Source: Bugula neritina | Taxonomy: Eukaryota > Bryozoa > Gymnolaemata > Cheilostomatida > Bugulidae | Direction of reading: 5' to 3' | Assembly: GCA_964035545.1 (NCBI GenBank) | Contig: OZ037771.1 | Coordinates: forward strand, 13,698,133-13,762,132 | Length of the DNA: 64,000 nt | Shown here: positions 42,970 through 56,130 of the stretch, piece after piece | Numbering within the stretch: position 1 is the first letter of the stretch | Layout of the letters: every line of letters begins with the position of its first letter | Made by a program: the position numbers and the translations under genes | The notes under the pieces: model-generated | The model's input: the letters and a program-made list of their open reading frames with translations, nothing else | Databases searched by the model: none | What the model was told of the DNA's origin: nothing

Positions 42970-45900
42970 CTAGGTACACGTGTCTTTGACAGCATCATAA
43001 GTTTGAGTCTCATCAACACAAGTTGAATAAAGAATCACTTCCACAACTTCTCCTTTTGAGTTCTTATTAGCGTTAACTATCCTGTTAATAACATAATGAG
43101 CATCAAACTCACATTAATCTTTTAAGTCGAAGCAAACAATAAAATAAAACAAAACCAACAGTAATCATGCAATATTATCAAAAACTGCCCAAGTTCTATG
43201 GTTGACCATCTGCACATCAATTAGGATATCAAGTTTAATATCTTTTTCCAAGTCTCGCCGCAGTTAATAATAAAATTTCAGCAATACTAGTTTTAAAATT
43301 TAAACCACATTATGTCTTAAAATGCAGAAATTTGCAGCAATGTTGCTAAAATATCAGACTCACGATGGCTGGTGGCAAGAAATAAAAATCTCCGGAGTTC
43401 TCAGCACCTCTGATTGATTCAGCCTCTTTTTCAGTTCATCATTCAACACTGCAGGAGGTTCCAAGATGGTGGCAGGATACAGCTCATCAGTTGGCCAGTA
43501 GACAGTTAAGAGATCATTGGTACAGTCATAAAATGGTTCAATAGTAGCAGACATCTTGCAATCTAAACAATGCAAGCAGACAGGTCACTATAATAATATA
43601 GCACAAGCTTTTTTTATATTGTATTAGATTAAAAATTGCTGGCATTATACTAATATTTGTATCATGCACCAAAGTAATTAGAAAATCCTAGACAAGCACT
43701 AAAATTAAACAACACATCTTCTATTGGATAATATATTTTCATTGAAGTATCAACATGCTCCTTTTTTTCCAAATTTACACATTGTATAGTAGCTATAAAA
43801 TGTATATAGCTAAATGTGGATAAAGACTCTATTAGTAGAGAGTTCATGCAATAACAGAAAGTATAACAATACTTCAGACAGAGAACAACGATATACAAGA
43901 TACTCACTATTAGCACAGATCCTTTGAATTTGGGTTTTCCTGTCAGTCAATGTACATCTCAGTGCAGCTCTGCTAACATTACTATTGAGTAAGTCACATG
44001 TCACGTCATACTCTGCTTTGAATGTCAATCTTCTCATTATCTCAGACTCTAAAACTAAAGTATCATTTTAACAGTTAATTGTGTAAAATAAATTTGCCTA
44101 TCTAGTTTTAACATGAAACAAAAGTGTTTTTTTTTATCATATAGTATAGTATAGTATTATAGTATTGATATTGATATTTGATATACATAGACACTATACA
44201 TGCACTATAATAATTCTATCTATAAAATAGTCAGAATATATGGACTGCAGTATATGTATATTCTACAGGATTATTGCATACATTATAGGGGCCTGTATAC
44301 TATACATGCATATACTACAACAGATGTAACACATTTTCACTATATATAGTATATATGTATTATATTATATGCATTCATATAAATAGCTTGATATATTATA
44401 CTAAACTATATAGTATACACCTGCATACATTTATTGCATATAATATACATGTATATATAGATTTCACTCACCACTCAACTTATAGATATTCTTCTTTGTT
44501 GCAACATAGATTGCTCCACCCTCATTCAACAAAGAATATGGTCCACCAGGAAAGAGGCTACTCTCTGTACACGGATCTTCTCCTTTAAAGCAGACTGGAC
44601 CAACTATCCTCTTCTTCATATCCATTAGCTTGAGTTTTTTATTACCATAGTCAGCAACCAGGTACAGATTGTCTGACAGTTTTTCAATATCCATAGGATG
44701 GTAAAATGTAGCATTGTCAAACGAGCCAATCACATCACCCTTACTTGTTGAACCAGCCAATAGAGTGTTACTAACTGTTCCATTGCTAGACCAGCTCACT
44801 TGCGATATGTAATGGTACCAATTAGCTACTAGCAACTGTCTGCCAGCCCACAGAAGTCCTCTAGGAGTAATGAAACCAGTATTTATTACTGTACTCAGTT
44901 CTCCTGTCTTTAGATCAACAGACCTTATAGCCTTATTACTCTGATCAGTTACTAATACTTTTCCTGGGTTCCTAACATCTATCTGTACTTCGAAAGGTTG
45001 AGAAAACTGTCCCACCCCTACTCTTCCATCTTTGTAGCCACTGGTACCACATGATCCTGCCATAACTTTGATAATATTATCTTCTCTGGTCAGTACTTTA
45101 ATGCAGTTACTGATGATGTCTACCAAAACAACATGAGTTGTATTGATTTGTAAGAAACCTGTTACAGGAGATGACACAAGAGTTGAAGTTGTCCGCCCAT
45201 CAGTAGTTAGTAGACATTTATTAGTACCGAGGAGGAGGCTTCCATCATTCTTATATTTATCAACTTCCATATGAAAGGTAACGTAAGAAGTTGTAAGGAA
45301 CAGCTCTGGTTTCTTGAAGGATATGCTGCAATAAATAAGATGATGAATACTTATGAATATTTCAATCTATTAACTAGTAGTTGTATTTGCTGCTGCTGAT
45401 CAAATTAAGAAACTATGGGCTGCAGCAGTTTTATAGTAATTACAGTCACACAGTGGTATATACGTAATATAGTTGTAACATATAGTAGTATTCAGCTGTA
45501 ACATAATATAGCACACAATTTGTAAAAGTATTATGAAACAGCTAGAGTATACAATTTTGTGTAAATCATCAATTTTACTGTTGATCCATAATACAACACT
45601 AGCTGGTGCATTGTAAACAAATTGCTGGAATACCTCAAATTCATGAGCAAAGTTCTATTTTAACAACATATATAGCAGCAACAAAGTGTTAAGTTAACCA
45701 AAACAGTGCGTACTCTTAATTTTGTACACTATACTTGACATGCATAAAACTGTTTTAGCTGTTTACTTTGTAGTATTTTAATTTCTAAAATATAGACAAG
45801 TGTTTCGTGCAGTATTTATCATGCTCAAGCAGTGATTTATTTTATTAGACAGGTAATTTCTGTTTTTAATACGTAAATAGCGCTAAATTATTAAACACAA

Positions 45901-46420
45901 AAAGCTTCAATGTATATATCATAACTATTTCACACTTATTATAGTGAATATTTTATAGAAAATCTAACTATATATGTCTTTATATTTGATCAATTCTAAA
46001 TTAATAGACACGGCTAGCGAGCTATAATGGATATAATGAAATAAATAATATTGGTATAATTATTATATAGCGGATAAATTGAAGCAAAACCACATGCAGC
46101 AACAGCAATATTAATGATTACATGTAACCATAGCAACATCAATGACTACCTACATGTCTTAAATTTACAACTTATATATATATATGTGTAAAGACAAGGC
46201 ATATGTATATATCAACATAGCCATGTGGTCAACACTTACCTTGTTTCATTATTCCTATCAGCTTCTGTCTGTCCACAGACTACCAGCAGAATCTAAAACA
46301 TATATTATTATTATGATATTTACAGTGTCCAATGCTTGAAATTTCAAAACATGAAAGAATTGTTACAAAAATTGAGTGTAAAAAAGTATAAATACTTACA
46401 GCTATATACCACCAGTACAT
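42970..46420 (-). CDS. Propeller copy 4: secreted NHL-like beta-propeller protein, six exons, 459 aa
   Basis: Exons are 46420-46400, 46292-46240, 45325-44472, 44048-43908, 43562-43364 and 43081-42970; 1,380 bp with every intron GT-AG and phases 0, 2, 1, 1, 2. The signal peptide is MYWWYIA plus ILLVVCGQTEA. NHL-like blades at residues ~26-309 include VQIDVRNPGKVLVTDQSNKA and LSDNLYLVADYGNKKLKLMD. Tail exons 4-6 give ~150 residues with conserved cysteines (VTCDLL, RICAN, NCKMSA, YDCTN, STCVDE, DTCT). The product ends VKDTCT. This is the cleanest member and the best reference for the family. I infer an extracellular binding role from signal peptide plus propeller; no catalytic motif is seen. Confidence 0.88.
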
Positions 46421-46489
46421 CTTTTCTGTGTAACTCCACCTGAAGTGAATGTTTTCCACAAATGAAGTCTATCTAGCAAAAGTTGCAAA

Positions 46490-46496
46490 CTTTATA
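46490..46496 (-). promoter_or_regulatory. TATA box of propeller copy 4
   Basis: TATAAAG on the minus strand, 70 bp upstream of the ATG at 46420, in the context conserved among copies 1-4. Confidence 0.6.
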
Positions 46497-46529
46497 TCAG
46501 CTTACTATAACCAGCATATGTTGTTAGTT

Positions 46530-48010
46530 ACCATATCAGAAAGATCTGATGGTATAAGTGATGACTCTAATTCGATTGATCAACCAAGTAAATTTCTGGT
46601 TGACGCGCAGCTTTCAGTTTTGAAGAGAGTGAAGAAGTTGTTGACGTGAACTTGTTGGCTTTGATTGTATAAGGATTTTTAAGGTTCATAAGCTATACCA
46701 GCATTAATTGCACCATAGCTCATGGTTTAGAACATATTAAATAACGTTTTATAACAACGATTATATATAATGTGTAATAATATGTACTCGTTGTTGTTCA
46801 CTTGTCCACCTTGTAGATATTATACTTTATACTTGGAGTAAGCACCAGCTAGTTGTTTCAAATCTGTATAATTCATCAAGCATATTATTATAATAATAAA
46901 TATATATATGTTAGTATGACTAAATGGGCATATACTCTCATTTTTATTCATGTTTGTTGACTAAATAATTTTCATGCATATAGAGGTAAAAATTACAAAT
47001 CCCAATACGTGAACAAAAAACATTTACGTAGAATTGTCCCTATACCACAATTACTTGTATAATACCATATTAATAAGCATGCATATTATATTTGCCTGAT
47101 TTAAAGATCTAGAAATCATATGTTTAGTGTATTAATACATTTCTTGTTTAAAGCTATTTCTATGTAGCATCATGACACCTAGCTCATTTAGATTTTCATA
47201 TTTCTATTTCAACTGCACTCAAGTAACAATTCCATTCCTTTCAAAATGTGTATTTGTAAATGTGAATTTTGTATAAGATACAGTGCAGTCTACATACCGT
47301 GACAGAGCAGATATAATAATTTATAGTTACGTCAACCTGTCACAGCAGTCATCTTACTGAAAGTTTCAAGGAGGCAGGCAAATCTCAGCAACAACGGAGC
47401 CATATTTAAGTGGGTTGGTGAAATATTTTGAAGGTATAACTTGTGAAATACAGAAGTAAGAGTTAAAAATAAAAAGGAAAGAAGACCTCATGGTCTCATA
47501 CATCTATAATTATTTGCTGCTCCAATGATAGCACATTTTCTAAGAACTTGACTTTCTGGGAATTAAATTATAATTTATCACCACTATATCAGATTACATC
47601 TAGTTGGTAAGTTATTTACCACACATAGCCTACTCAAATTGTTAACTCTACTATAGTCTTTACCAGCATATTGTTCTCTGTAAATGTATTACATCATTGT
47701 ACAGTATAATCTACCTAGCAAAAACACAAAACACTATAGGTACAGGTATTCTTTGATCTGACAATATTAATAAAGTTATTCTCATTCTAGCTGTTCTACT
47801 GTTATTATAGTTACTGTTAGACGATATAGCGATTACTTATAAGTTAGTCTTATAATAATAATAGTATGAATATAAGATTATAGGTATTACCATTACTGAT
47901 TAGTAATTAGCAACAGCTAATGACTATAAGACATATGTAGAGAACTGATTAACTCAATAATATTAACAGCTTAAAGTAGAAGACTATAAATATTAAAATA
48001 AGGCAATAAC
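46530..48010. repeat. Module S, copy 4 (5' flank of propeller copy 4)
   Basis: The left part is shortened: the CAAGTTGCTGGTTGGCC segment is deleted. From about 47.2 kb it resembles the 35.3 kb copy (TTTGTAAATGTGAATTTTG), and beyond about 47.46 kb it is almost identical to the 32.2 kb copy. It is therefore a mosaic. Confidence 0.7.
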
Positions 48011-49860
48011 AGATGGAGAAACTTAGGGTGTGTTAGTAAGTGTATTAGAGTAGAATTCTAAGTGTGTTGACACATTTTTTACACATATTGTAGACTATAA
48101 TACGTTTCATCATGACTAAACACTCAAAAAATCATGCTTTATGGGGTGATGAGTTATAACATGTGGTGTATCAGATAGTGTTCTAATATCTTTGCATTTA
48201 GATAAATCTTCAAAGTATATATACATTTCATTGGGTTAAGGCTAAAGAAACCTAAATAAAAGGTGTTTGGTAAAACTAATGACTGTAAAATTGGCGCATG
48301 CATATAATATAAATGGAGACATTGGAAAATTAGGTAGAATGATACGTTTTGAATATTAAGAGGTTTGGGGTGGGGGTTGGGGTTTGGGGTCCGGTTTTGT
48401 GTTTCAGAATTTGGCTTCAAGGTGTAGGAGAGGAAAAGGCATGAGGGTTTTGGCTTGAGGTTTAGGGGATTGAGGTTTGAGTTTGAAAATTTGAGGTATG
48501 GGCAAACTTAACGCTATTGTGTCATTTTACCTACAATTCTATTTGTGTATTTGTTATTCTACCTGAACCATTTTTACATAAAACTGAATAAATATATTAG
48601 GCATTGAGCAGTTTTTAAATGCTGAATAATAAATATTGCATAGACAGCCTTCAACTCCAATTCTCTTCACATGTTGAGAGAATAAGCAGATATGTATCAG
48701 AGACTACGTCAGTCAGTTATATCTAAGCTAATAGTATAACTATATATATTATAGTAATTTTCCAGAGGGTATAATAGATGTCATAATATACTGCTGTCGT
48801 ACAATATAGACACCTGGACTTTCAAAGCTGGTTGTTGGAAATATTATCTTCTTTACCTCCAGCTGTCCGTTATTGTCAACTACACCATCTAACTAATAGA
48901 ACAATAAACAATATTAATAGATGATGTTAGCTATAATACATTATAGTTTGCACCGGTACAAATATAGCACAGGTTATAATGAAACAAATGAAAAAAGCAA
49001 ATCAAATGGGAAACTGATGTTATATTTTCTCAAACTTAAACCTTAAATAAAAAACCCCACTCCATATGACTCTGAACTAGGCCTAACTCATTTTAGTCTT
49101 ATACCCCCACCCAAACCCCCACCCAAACCACCACCCAAACCTCCACTCAAACCTCCACCCAAACCCCCACCCAAACCTCCACCCAAACCTCCACCCAAAC
49201 CTCCACCCAAACCTCCACCCAAACCTCCACCCAAACCTCCACCCAAACCTCCACCCAAACCTCCACCCAAGCCTCCACCTAAACCCCCACCCACTCCTCC
49301 ACCCAAACCTCCACCCAAACCTCCACCCAAACCTCCACTCAAACCTCCACCCAAACCTCCACCCAAACCTCCACCCAAACTCCCACCCAAACCCCCACCC
49401 AAACCTCCACCCAAACCTCCACCCAAACCTCCACCCAAACCTCCACTCAAACCTCCACCCAAACCTCCACCCAAACCTCCACCCAAACTCCCACCCAAAC
49501 CCCTACCTAAACCCCCACCCAAACCTCCACCCAAACCCCCACCCACTCTTAGTGTCCATCCACGCAACCTAACCCCCCTCTCACTCCACTCCTATATATT
49601 GCCCACAAACCCCCCAATCCCTCAGCTCAAACCAAGCACTACTTCTAACCCCAAACCCCAAACCCTCAAACCTCTCCCTATACTCCATATATGTTATTAT
49701 AGTTGTAACATAGCATACTTATATTATCTTTGCAATTGGTACACATTTGGAGTATACAATAAAATTAAGGTTAGCACAGGTAAAACTGGCAAAGGGAATT
49801 TTGTGCAGGGATTAGTAACACAAATGATAAATAAGGTAAATGTGACACAGTTGAGAGTTT
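48010..49860. repeat. G-R-C composite element, copy 4 (core inverted)
   Basis: Near-identical to 32.74-34.33 kb: G arm 48355-48560, inverted core R 48640-48890, C arm 49030-49760. The main difference is a longer minisatellite in the C arm. Confidence 0.65.
49103..49552. repeat. 12-bp C-rich minisatellite, expanded copy
   Basis: Unit CCCAAACCTCCA, about 37 units, against about 19 in the duplicate at 33.8 kb. An internal higher-order period is visible, since blocks containing CCACTCAAACC recur. The Gly/Leu-rich reverse frame is not considered a gene. Confidence 0.95.
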
Positions 49861-50095
49861 AGAGTTTGAAATTTGAAGGGTTGGTGTGGGATTTTGAAAA
49901 TTGAGATCTGGAGTTTGGGGCTGGAAGCCTAGGGTTTGCAATTTGGTGTTTGTTAGTTGGGTGTAGGTTTGGGTAGAGGGTTTAAGACTATAAGGTAGAA
50001 GTAGGCCTTTTGAGTCATAGAGTGGAGTTTTCGGTTTGGGGTTTGGGGTTTAGGTTTGGACAAATATAATATCAGCTATTGTGCCCTATAGTTAC
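49860..50095. repeat. G-rich arm
   Basis: Copy of 34335-34600, with GGTTTGGGGTTTGGGGTTTA near its end, running into the next module S. Confidence 0.6.
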
Positions 50096-51910
50096 CATCA
50101 GAAAGATGTGCTGGTATTAGCGATGACTGTAATTCAATTTATCAACCCAGTAAGTTGCTGGTTGACCCACAGCTTTCAGTTTTGAAGAGAGTGAAGAAGT
50201 TGTTTATGTGAACTTGTTGGCCTCGATCAACTAAGCAAGTTGCTGGTTGGCCGAAGCTTCAGATTAAATAATGTACTAAGAAAGGCGTTGTTAATGTAAA
50301 CTTGTTGGCTTTGATTGTATAAGGATCTTTAAGGTTCATAAGCTATACCAGCATTTTTCTTCTACTATAACCCTACGTTTTATAACAACACATATTATGT
50401 TATATATTATATAACATTTATTAGTTGTTGTTCACGTGTTGACCTTGTAGATATTAGATTTTATAAAAAAATTAAGCACTAGGTTATATCAGATCTATAT
50501 AATTCATCAAGCATATTATAATTTATATTAAATATTGTTCATATATGTTAGTATATATGACTAAATGGACATATATAGCTCCTAGTTTTATTTAGGCTAT
50601 GTTTGTTTACTCAATAATTTTCATGCAAGTATATAGAGGTAAAAATTACAAATCCCCAACACATGGAAAAAAACATTTACATAGAATTGTCTCTATATAC
50701 CACAATTACTTGTGCAATATACCATATCATTACTCAGCATATTATAACATTTGCCTTATTCAAAGAGCTAGATATTATATGTTTAGTATATTATTGCATT
50801 TCTTGTTTAAAGCAATTTCCATGTATAGCATCATGACGCCTAGCTCATTTAGATTTTCATATTTCTATTTCAACTGCACTCAAGTAACAATTCCATTCCT
50901 TTCAAAATGTGTATTCCATAACCTTGAATTTTGTATAAGATACAGTGTAGTCTACATACTATGACAGAGCAGATATAATAATTTATAGTTACGTCAACCT
51001 GTCACAGCAGTCATCTTACTGAAAGTTTCAAGCAGGCAGGCAAATCTCAGCAACAATGGAGCCATATTTTAGTGGGTTGATGGAATATCTTAAAGGTATA
51101 ACTTGTGAAATATAAAAGTGAGAGTTAAAAATAAAAAAAGAAAGAATATGACCTCATGGTCTCATACATCTATAATTACTTGCTGGTCTAAGAACAGCAC
51201 ATTTTCTAAGTACCTGATTTTCTGGGAATTAAATTATAATTTATCACCACTATATATCAGATTACATTTACTTGGGTAAATATTTACCACACACAGCCTA
51301 CTCAGATCTTGTTAACTCTACTATAGTCAGTACCAGCATATTGTGCTCTGTAAATGTATTAGATTATTGTACAGTGTCTTTGCAAAAACACAAAACACTA
51401 TATAGGTATTCTCTGATCTGGCAATATTATTAATGGTTATTCTCTTTCTGTTTTACAGTTATACTTACTGTTAGACCATATAGCTATTACTTTACAGTTA
51501 GTCTTATAATAATTAATATAGTATGAATATAAGATTATAGGTATTAACATTATTGATTAGTAATTAGCAATAGCTAATGACAATAAGACATATGTAAAAG
51601 ACTGATAAACTAAATAATGTTGACAGTTTAGTATATAGAAGACTATAATATAAACAATAAAATAAGTCAATAACAGGTGGAGATCATATTTATACTGATA
51701 GTTTTGATCATATTGATAGTAATAGTTATACTTATAGTTCTGGAATATCAATATCACTATCATGCATTATCACTATCAGTTTGAGTAGGCCTATGGGAAA
51801 TTTACGTTTGAATTGAGATCAATTAGTATTGCAACTGATGAGTGATAACATTATTCGTGATCTGCAGTAGTAGTATTATAGTGGTTAGGGTTTGGGTTGG
51901 ACTGAGCTTG
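50090..51910. repeat. Module S, copy 5
   Basis: Collinear with 34590-36410 and, like it, followed by a short G-rich arm and the Gypsy LTR. No gene seen. Confidence 0.7.
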
Positions 51911-51948
51911 GTGTATTATTATGGTTGCGGATGAAGTGGATTATATTT

Positions 51949-52063
51949 TGTTATTGAACACTAACAAGTATTGTATTTAACATGGCGATAACTTTATTCA
52001 AACTAAAAGTAACCTTGACCTAATAAAAGCGTAACATTATAGCGAGTACATTATAATACAACA
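51949..52063 (-). mobile_element. 3' LTR of Gypsy element, copy 2 (115 bp)
   Basis: Homologue of 36471-36585 with the same TG...CA ends and polypurine tract (GAGAAAGGGAGA here). Confidence 0.6.
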
Positions 52064-52244
52064 TCTCCCTTTCTCAAGACAATAATTATAAAAGATGGGG
52101 AGACTACACAGAATTTTAATACAGCAGAAAAAAAACATTTGAAACATATTGATAGTACACAGACATTTTAGTACACTAGTGAAAACAAACACAATGGTAA
52201 TGCAATACATAATAAAATGAAAACAAACACAGCACATAGTCTAT

Positions 52245-54020
52245 TTACAAATCCAAAATCTGTCTAGGTTTAATAGTTCTACCAAAACTAGATTTTCTAG
52301 CGACATTTTTGTCGTCAGACAACTCAGTAGTTTGTAATGGCACTAGGTTGGTAACATTGCGTCTGAGTGGGACACCATTAGTACTTTTACCAACAATCGA
52401 TCGGGGCCTTGCAGGGGAAGTACTAACAACTTCAGCATCACGATTCAGATCACGCACATGAACTCTATTACCAGGACTTAACCATGGAGGGACCACAACT
52501 CAATGTCTCAAGTCAAATGTATCTTTGCTCTAAATTCTAGCATGAGCTTCTTTTTGCTTAACCCGTTCTACATCGTGCTGCTTTGGGGCCAACACTGATG
52601 ACAAAGAAGGCACCGTAGTGCGCAGTTTCCGACCCATCAACAACTCAGCTGGAGAGACACCGTTTTCTAACGGTGAAGACCTATAAGCCATCAACCCTGT
52701 CCTTTCTTCAAAATGTTTTTAACAGTCTGAACGGCTCGTTCAGCTGCACCATTTCCCTGAGGGTGTTTAGGAGAACTGGTAACATGGGTAAAACCAAACT
52801 TTCGATCAAAGGATTTAAATTCCTCTGAAGCATTTGCACACCATTATCAGAAATCAGGACCTCTGGGACACCATGTCAAGCAAATTTGCTTTTCAAATGG
52901 AGTATAACTTTGAAACGGGTGAGATCCTCCAACAACGCAACTTCGCTAAAACGAGAATAGTAATCGACTACTAGCAAGAACCACTTACTGTCAAAATAAA
53001 ACAATTCACTGCCTAGTTTTTCCCAAGGACGACTAGGAAACTTAGAACGAAGGAGTGGGGATTGCTGAACGTTTGACTCCTTCTTGCAAGACTCACTTTT
53101 TTAAACATTAGAAACAGAGTCTACATCACATTTACATGAAATTAACTCTAGCTTAACACAGGCATTTCGATTTAGCAAGGCTTTTGTTTTGTTTACAACA
53201 TAAATAGTTTCAGTGTGAGTAACATTGTCCACAGAAAGCTTAGCATTGAAACAGCCTACAACTGGTATCTTAGTGTTACCTGGGCCTAAAAAAAATTTTT
53301 GTTAGTCTTTACTAATGGCACATTGGAACATAGCCTTTGAGGAAGTATGGAGACATCTGCACCAGTATCGAGTTTGAACTGAACTGGAAAGTCAAGCTTG
53401 TCTACAACAATAGTCTTGGTCCACACTCCTACATTACTCTCAGCTATCTCACCCAGAAATATGCTCTCCACTTCTTCTTCGACTTGCTGAACTTGACTGG
53501 CAGGCTTAGATTTACACATTTTTGCGTAATGTTTGAGTCTACCACAGCGCTTACACTTACAATTTTTAGCAGGGCATGTACCTCTTGTGTGGTATACATA
53601 ACCGCATGGGCCACAGGGAGTAGAGCCATTAGTTTGCCTAGTACTGTTACTTCTAGAACTGTGCTTCTGAGACTTGTTTGTGTGACTACTACTACTACTG
53701 AATTTGGAGACAGCGTCTACCGAAGTACTACTAGTACTACCCTGAGTATGACTTTCTGTCAAGTCTTTAATTTTCTTGTCTACTTGCTCAAATTGTCTAG
53801 CCATATTTATGGCAACCTCTTCAGTTAGGTCTTAAACATTCATTTTCTGCATTTCACGACTGCAGTTAGTGTCTGTGATTCCTACTACAATTCTGTCTCG
53901 CATTTGCTCTGATTTATTGGAAAGATCGCACTTATCTGCTATGTCGTTTAGAGACCTAACATACTGTTCAACAGTCTCTCCTTGTTGCTGGCAGCACCTG
54001 AAGAAACGAGCTCATTCATA
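52245..54020 (-). pseudogene. Ty3/Gypsy gag-pol relic, second copy
   Basis: Paralogue of 36767-38580 with the same missing RT/RNase H, so the deletion predates the duplication. It is more decayed. A stop (TTTAAGACC) near 53832 breaks gag. A changed run of A at about 53288 shifts the frame after the protease. A stop replaces part of the protease-integrase junction near 53103, and about 13 bp are lost near 52698. Recognisable pieces are the zinc knuckle CKCKRCGRLKHYAKMC, protease FKLDTGADVSILP and the C-terminal PRSIVGKSTNG. At the point of the other copy's 1-bp deletion this copy keeps the original frame. Confidence 0.88.
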
Positions 54021-55130
54021 AATCACATACTTACGTGGAGAAATTTGTATTCAGTAATTTAGTGTGAGTGTAAAATATATTTTATTTATATATTTTGGCA
54101 AATCATAGGTTAAAAAATTTAATTGAACTTTTAAATATGTTACTCATTGCATTACTTTAAGCATCACTTTACAAAAACTTGTTCTTGTTTTTTAATATCA
54201 CAACTATGTTTTCTCCTTTTGTTCAAATAAAGTGAAATATAAGTAAAAGTAAGGAATAAAAGTACACACCTTGATTTCTGGTTCTCAATTGTTTCCACCC
54301 ATGATGTGAGTTGCAGGGAAACCTAAAGCCAACAATTTAATTTGATTTACAAATTGAAATCTTGGCAATAGTACATAGCTTATATATACTCACATTATAA
54401 TATGAGTTATTTTAATTAAGAAAACATACCATAAAGATAAACCATAGAAATCCCATTCTACTGAATTTTGACAAATTAACTTCTTTGCACTGTATGTAGT
54501 AATGTTATATACTACCCTTAGCTGTGCACAATATTTTAAAGGTTTGCACTCTGTAATTTAATTTATGAAAGCCTCCAGCAGCTTAGCTATTGATGTGAAT
54601 TACATAAGAACTAAATTCTCCAATAACTATATTTATCTCAGCATGAGTATATGTGACTTTACTCTTTAGTGGTTATATGTGTCAACTTTCTGCTTTTCAC
54701 AATAACATAATTGTCGTGAAATTTGCTGTAACCTTTTGTTTGACAATAAATAAAACTAAAGCTTTACTGGACAACTATATTATAATTATACTTAAATGGC
54801 TTAATTGTACTTTTTGCACCTAGAAATATCCACAGGGAGATGTTGGCTATTTGTGCCTTTATTTCAGAATTGCATGTTTCATGGTGAGAAAAGCATGGGT
54901 ATACCCGTAAGAGAACTATAATTAGTATAGCTGTAACAATAGCTTCAGACATTTAGTACACATTCCTTGAGATTATAGAGTGACGCTATGAGACCCAAAC
55001 TCAAAATACTTACTTCGATACTTCGACTTTAGCACACGCTAGATTATGAGGTATAGTTATTATAATAATATTAAGACATGAGGTTATATATAGCTGTTAG
55101 AGTTTTAATATAATTGTATTTCTATGAGTC
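54020..55130. other. Non-coding interval, copy of 38.6-39.63 kb
   Basis: Collinear with the first duplicate, with small indels and substitutions. No gene seen. Confidence 0.6.
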
Positions 55131-55133
55131 TAT

Positions 55134-55909
55134 CACGGGCTTTCCATGTACCGATCTCAGATCGATGTCGCTAAGATCGATCTGAGAAATGTACTCAGAT
55201 CGATCGTTTTTCCATGAGAGTTTCAGATCGATCTCTCGAAGTTGCCTCCTCTTAAGTGAAGGATACTTTAAAGGTATAATTTGTTCACATATTTGAGTGA
55301 TTAAAGCTACTACTGTTGAAAACAAGGTGGCTGTAGTCTAAAATTTAATCCCAGCTATAAACTATACGCAGCAAAGCTTTCAGTGTATGGTAGTTTGGCC
55401 AATTTAAAATAATTAATTTTAATTTTTTAGCTTGACAGCTTATATAAAAGTAATGGCTGTCCTGCAGATTATTAATAAACTTACAGGACTGTTAGGCTTG
55501 AAATTACAAAGAAAATAGCTAATGAAACTATGTTTTAATAGTCATTTAAATTCGATTTAAATTCTCTCCTTTTTTTACCTTCTACCGCATATAATAGAGT
55601 TTTCTTAATCATTGTACTGAAAGTCAAAGTTTTGGCATCTGAAAAGGTGGCTATCATAATTATTTAATACTTTGCTTAGTAATTATCAATAAGTGATCAT
55701 TTTTATTAGCAGACAACATTGTAGCGCGCAGTCTTTTTCTACTTCTGAGATCGATCTGGCGTCTTTCCATGGTCTTATTGACATGAGATCGATCTGAGTT
55801 CGAGCTCCACAGACCGACCAGCTCAGATCGACGGAGATCGATCCTTGGCGTCTTTCCATGGATCGATCTCGCTGAGATCGATCTGAGATCGGTACATGGA
55901 AAGCCGGTG
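55134..55909. mobile_element. 776-bp non-autonomous DNA transposon with GATCGATC-rich ends
   Basis: Terminal inverted repeats begin CACGGGCTTTCCATGTACCG at left and CACCGGCTTTCCATGTACCG in reverse complement at right, continuing through ATCTCAGATCGAT. The flanks are TAT on both sides, a 3-bp target duplication. The duplicate locus near 39635 reads GAGTCAATGTCAGCC without the insert, matching a precise empty site. Subterminal regions carry many AGATCGATCT palindromes. No transposase frame is seen. A 3-bp duplication with CAC termini and subterminal repeats fits a CACTA-like or Harbinger-like element; I cannot choose. Confidence 0.75.
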
Positions 55910-56059
55910 TATGTCGGCCAGTTCAATTTACAGAAAGACGGCAAACATTAATCTGAGAAGTAAAAATACTGCCAGATAAACCTTTTTTATTTGCTAGTAA
56001 AAATTATACATTCTATTATACAATTCTTTCCATGCAACAGATGTCACCCAAGGAGCAGA

Positions 56060-56130
56060 GGAAGCCTGGGGAGTTAGATTGTTGGCCTGTAGTAAACCTG
56101 AGGTTATGTTTCCGAATCCCATGGTAAAGG
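56060..56130 (+). repeat. Possible tRNA-derived SINE head
   Basis: GGGGAGTTAGATTGTTGGCC (A-box-like) and TTTCCGAATCCC (B-box-like) are spaced as in a tRNA-derived SINE head. Paralogous to 39780-39850 and better preserved. Confidence 0.4.

Noticed and set aside
46421-46464. N-terminal extension of propeller copy 4 starting at ENIHFRW
   Set aside because: The supposed start is GTG, not ATG, and the extension is out of frame or interrupted in copies 1, 2 and 3. MYW is the first ATG after the TATA box and is conserved.
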